Source: Pseudoroseomonas cervicalis (GTDB taxonomy: Bacteria; Pseudomonadota; Alphaproteobacteria; Acetobacterales; Acetobacteraceae). From it: a DNA stretch of 64,000 bases. This document shows, one piece after another, positions 62,195-64,000 of the stretch. The notes under the pieces were generated by a model. It had not been told where the DNA came from. It did no database searches and was given only the letters and a program-made list of their open reading frames with translations. The position numbers and the translations under genes are program-made. Numbering within the stretch: the stretch's first letter is position 1; the number at the start of each line of letters is the position of its first letter. Where the stretch lies: NCBI RefSeq assembly GCF_030818485.1, contig NZ_JAUTAJ010000004.1, forward strand, positions 785,001 to 849,000. Direction: 5' to 3'.

Positions 62195-63244
62195 GTGAGC
62201 TTCCCCGCCGCGCCGACGCGCACCGCGCCGGAAAACGCAATCCCTCCCGCCTCTTCCCCGGATGCCGAGGATGCGCTGACCGCCCTGGTCAGCCTGGTCC
62301 GCGAGGATCTGGAGGCCTGCAACCGCGAGATCATCGCGCGGATGCAGAGCCCCGTGCAACTGATCCCGCAGCTGGCCGCGCATCTGATCGCCGCCGGCGG
62401 CAAGCGGCTGCGTCCGCTGCTGGTGCTGGCCGCCGCACGGCTCTGCGGCTATCGCGGCCAGCGGCATGTCGGCCTCGCCGCCTGCGTCGAGTTCATCCAC
62501 ACCGCCACGCTGCTGCATGACGACGTCGTGGACGAAAGCGATCTGCGCCGCGGCCAGGCCAGCGCCAATGCCATCTTCGGCAACAAGGCCAGCGTGCTGG
62601 TGGGCGATTTCCTCTTCGCCCGCGCCTTCCAGCTGATGACCGCCGACGGTTCGCTCGAGGTGCTGGACATCCTCTGCGGCGCCTCCGCCACCATCGCCGA
62701 GGGCGAGGTGCTGCAGCTGGTGATCCAGAACGACACCAGCTCGACCGAGGCGCAGTATCTCGAGGTGATCGAGGGCAAGACCGCCGCGCTCTTCGCCGCC
62801 GCCACCCGCGTGGGCGCCGTGGTCGCCGAGCGGCCGAAGGCCGAGGCCGATGCGCTGGAGGCCTATGGCCGCAATTTCGGCATCGCCTTCCAGCTGGTGG
62901 ATGACGCGCTGGACTACTCGGCCGAGCAGGAGCGGCTGGGCAAGACGGTCGGCGACGATTTCCGCGAGGGCAAGATCACCCTGCCGGTGCTGCTGGCCTT
63001 CGCCCGCGGCGACGAGACGGAGAAGACCTTCTGGCGCCGGGTGCTGGAGGAGAGGCAGCAGGAGGAGGGCGATCTCGCCCATGCCCTGGCGCTGATGCAC
63101 CGCCACCGCGCCATCGAGGACACCATCGCCCGCGCCCGCCACTATGGAGACCTGGCGCTGCAGGGCCTGGCGCCCTTCGCCGACGGCCCGGAGAAGCGGG
63201 CCCTGGCCGGGGTGGTGGAGTTCTGCATCGCCCGCGCGCGCTGA
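62195..63244 (+). CDS. Polyprenyl diphosphate synthase (octaprenyl/decaprenyl type)
   Basis: The 349-residue trans-prenyltransferase has the first aspartate-rich motif in LLHDDVVDESDLRRG (D109, D110, D113), the GGKRLRPLLVLAAARLCGYR substrate loop, and the second motif LVDDALDYS (D236, D237, D240). It elongates farnesyl diphosphate with isopentenyl diphosphate to make the ubiquinone side chain. In Acetobacteraceae ubiquinone is usually Q10 or Q9, so decaprenyl synthase is likely but chain length is not readable. The start is GTG at 62195; an ATG 8 bases before is out of frame. A strong terminator at 63273 ends it. Confidence 0.94.
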   Translation: MSFPAAPTRTAPENAIPPASSPDAEDALTALVSLVREDLEACNREIIARMQSPVQLIPQLAAHLIAAGGKRLRPLLVLAAARLCGYRGQRHVGLAACVEFIHTATLLHDDVVDESDLRRGQASANAIFGNKASVLVGDFLFARAFQLMTADGSLEVLDILCGASATIAEGEVLQLVIQNDTSSTEAQYLEVIEGKTAALFAAATRVGAVVAERPKAEADALEAYGRNFGIAFQLVDDALDYSAEQERLGKTVGDDFREGKITLPVLLAFARGDETEKTFWRRVLEERQQEEGDLAHALALMHRHRAIEDTIARARHYGDLALQGLAPFADGPEKRALAGVVEFCIARAR

Positions 63245-63272
63245 CGCCTGACCGTCTCTCAGGGCTTGGATG

Positions 63273-63306
63273 AACCCGGCGGCCGGATGGCCGCCGGGTT
63301 TTTTCG
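63273..63306 (+). terminator. Rho-independent terminator of the polyprenyl synthase gene
   Basis: AACCCGGCGGCC (63273-63284), loop GGAT, GGCCGCCGGGTT (63289-63300), then TTTTCG: a perfect 12-bp stem with a run of T. It is the clearest intrinsic terminator in the window. Confidence 0.9.
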
Positions 63307-63356
63307 TGCCGGCGCCAACAGGGCGCTTGCAGCCAGACGGCCGTTTCGGCATGTTG

Positions 63357-63375
63357 TTGACATGTCAGTGACATG
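63357..63375 (+). promoter_or_regulatory. Palindromic operator and -35 before a GntR/FCD gene
   Basis: TTGACA (63357-63362) is a perfect -35 hexamer. Overlapping it is CATGTCAGTGACATG (63361-63375), an inverted repeat of 7-1-7, placed 14 bases before the start of the GntR/FCD gene at 63390. No good -10 is visible at the expected spacing. The regulator probably binds it. Confidence 0.6.
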
Positions 63376-63389
63376 AGGAGCGCCCTGTC

Positions 63390-64000
63390 ATGTCCGTCCT
63401 GCTGCCCGTCGAAGTTCCGCCCTCGCTGACCGAGCAGGCCGTCGCCGCGCTGCGGCGCGAGATCCTGACCACCCGCCTGCTGCCCGGCGAGACGCTGAGC
63501 GAGGCCTCTGCGGCGCAGCTGCTGGGCCTGGGCAAGGCGCCGGTGCGCGCGGCGCTCGCCCGGCTGGCGGAGGAGGGGCTGGTGCAGGCGGTGCCGCGGC
63601 GCGGCTGGATCGTTTCCCTGGTCACCATCCGCGACATCCATGAGGTGTTCGACCTGCGCCTGCTGCTGGAGCCCGAGGCCGCGCGCCGCGCCGCCGGGCG
63701 CGTCGATGCCGAGGCGCTGCGCCGGCTCGACAATGTCTGCGCCTGCGGCTACCGGCCGGAGGACGAGGACAGCACCCAGACCTTCCTGGGGGCCAACAAG
63801 GCCTTCCACGTCGCGGTGGCCGAACTCGCCGGCAACAACCGCCTGGCGCGGCAGATCGACCGGCTGCTGGATGAGAGCACGCGCATGCTCACCCTTGGCC
63901 TGCGCGCGCGCGACCGCACCGGCGAGATGGCGCATGAGCATCACGAGCTGATCGAGGCCATGGCGCTCGGCCGCGCCGAGGATGCCGCCGTCATCATGCA
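63390..64000 (+). CDS. GntR-family regulator, FCD type (incomplete at window end)
   Basis: The first 203 codons are visible. The N-terminal winged helix is PSLTEQAVAALRREILTTRL, LSEASAAQLLGLGKAPVRAA and LARLAEEGLVQAVPRRGWIV. The FCD effector domain has IHEVFDLRLLLEPEAARRAA, the metal-type residues in NKAFHVAVAELAGNNRLARQ, and HEHHELIEAMALGRAEDAA at the edge. FCD domains bind carboxylates and often a metal ion. The start at 63390 has GAGGAG upstream. The regulated genes are outside the window, but the palindrome at 63361 suggests autoregulation. Confidence 0.92.
   Translation, partial: MSVLLPVEVPPSLTEQAVAALRREILTTRLLPGETLSEASAAQLLGLGKAPVRAALARLAEEGLVQAVPRRGWIVSLVTIRDIHEVFDLRLLLEPEAARRAAGRVDAEALRRLDNVCACGYRPEDEDSTQTFLGANKAFHVAVAELAGNNRLARQIDRLLDESTRMLTLGLRARDRTGEMAHEHHELIEAMALGRAEDAAVIM

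Overview
This window is chromosomal DNA of a very GC-rich alphaproteobacterium, most likely a Roseomonas-like member of the Acetobacteraceae. This is an inference from four things: the rRNA operon order (16S, tRNA-Ile, tRNA-Ala, 23S, 5S, tRNA-fMet), an alphaproteobacterial SOS box (GAAC-N7-GAAC) before recA, heavy GC codon use, and a large load of solute-binding proteins and carboxylate/amide catabolism genes. No phage, transposase, integrase or CRISPR array was seen.

Layout. 1-3780 is the end of an rRNA operon, followed by a CbpM-like gene fragment. 4181-7956 holds an ABC exporter, a Tat-exported metallo-beta-lactamase-fold hydrolase and an EI24/CysZ-like membrane protein. 8070-13340 reads leftward as MerR regulator, acyl-CoA dehydrogenase (frameshifted), acyl-CoA ligase and periplasmic binding protein: a fatty or other organic acid activation and oxidation unit. 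13383-17211 holds a LysR regulator divergent from a Bug-type binding protein and an AtuA-type pair.

17258-36816 is the most interesting part. A LeuCD-like hydratase reads left. From a shared control region with strong palindromes, a GntR/UTRA regulator starts a roughly 13.3-kb rightward operon: a complete branched-chain-type ABC importer, an MmgE/PrpD dehydratase, a lyase of the isocitrate lyase/PEP mutase family with the KRCGH active-site motif, hydantoinase B and A, an isochorismatase-fold protein lacking the cysteine nucleophile, and an FAD dehydrogenase/reductase. Nearly every junction overlaps or is under 11 bases. Dehydratase, hydratase and lyase together repeat the logic of the methylcitrate cycle or of dimethylmalate cleavage, placed beside ring-opening enzymes and an importer. 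This looks like a dedicated route for an unknown imported N-heterocyclic or branched carboxylic compound. An alpha/beta hydrolase, an NMT1/THI5-type binding protein and a TRZ/ATZ-type amidohydrolase follow.

36973-52431 is mostly housekeeping: ABC-F ATPase, tRNA-Ser, speD-speE, a hybrid histidine kinase, recA, an AsmA protein, an RluA-type pseudouridine synthase, crcB, rarA and alaS. 52428-64000 holds a P1-family peptidase (frameshifted near its start), a three-subunit PaoABC-type molybdenum hydroxylase, a nucleotide-sugar epimerase, a large TPR-glycosyltransferase, a TrmN6-like methyltransferase, a DUF2007 protein, a polyprenyl diphosphate synthase and an incomplete GntR/FCD regulator.

Two families of intergenic hairpin repeats sit at gene ends. 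Three genes each carry what looks like a single-base frameshift, which may be real decay or sequencing error.
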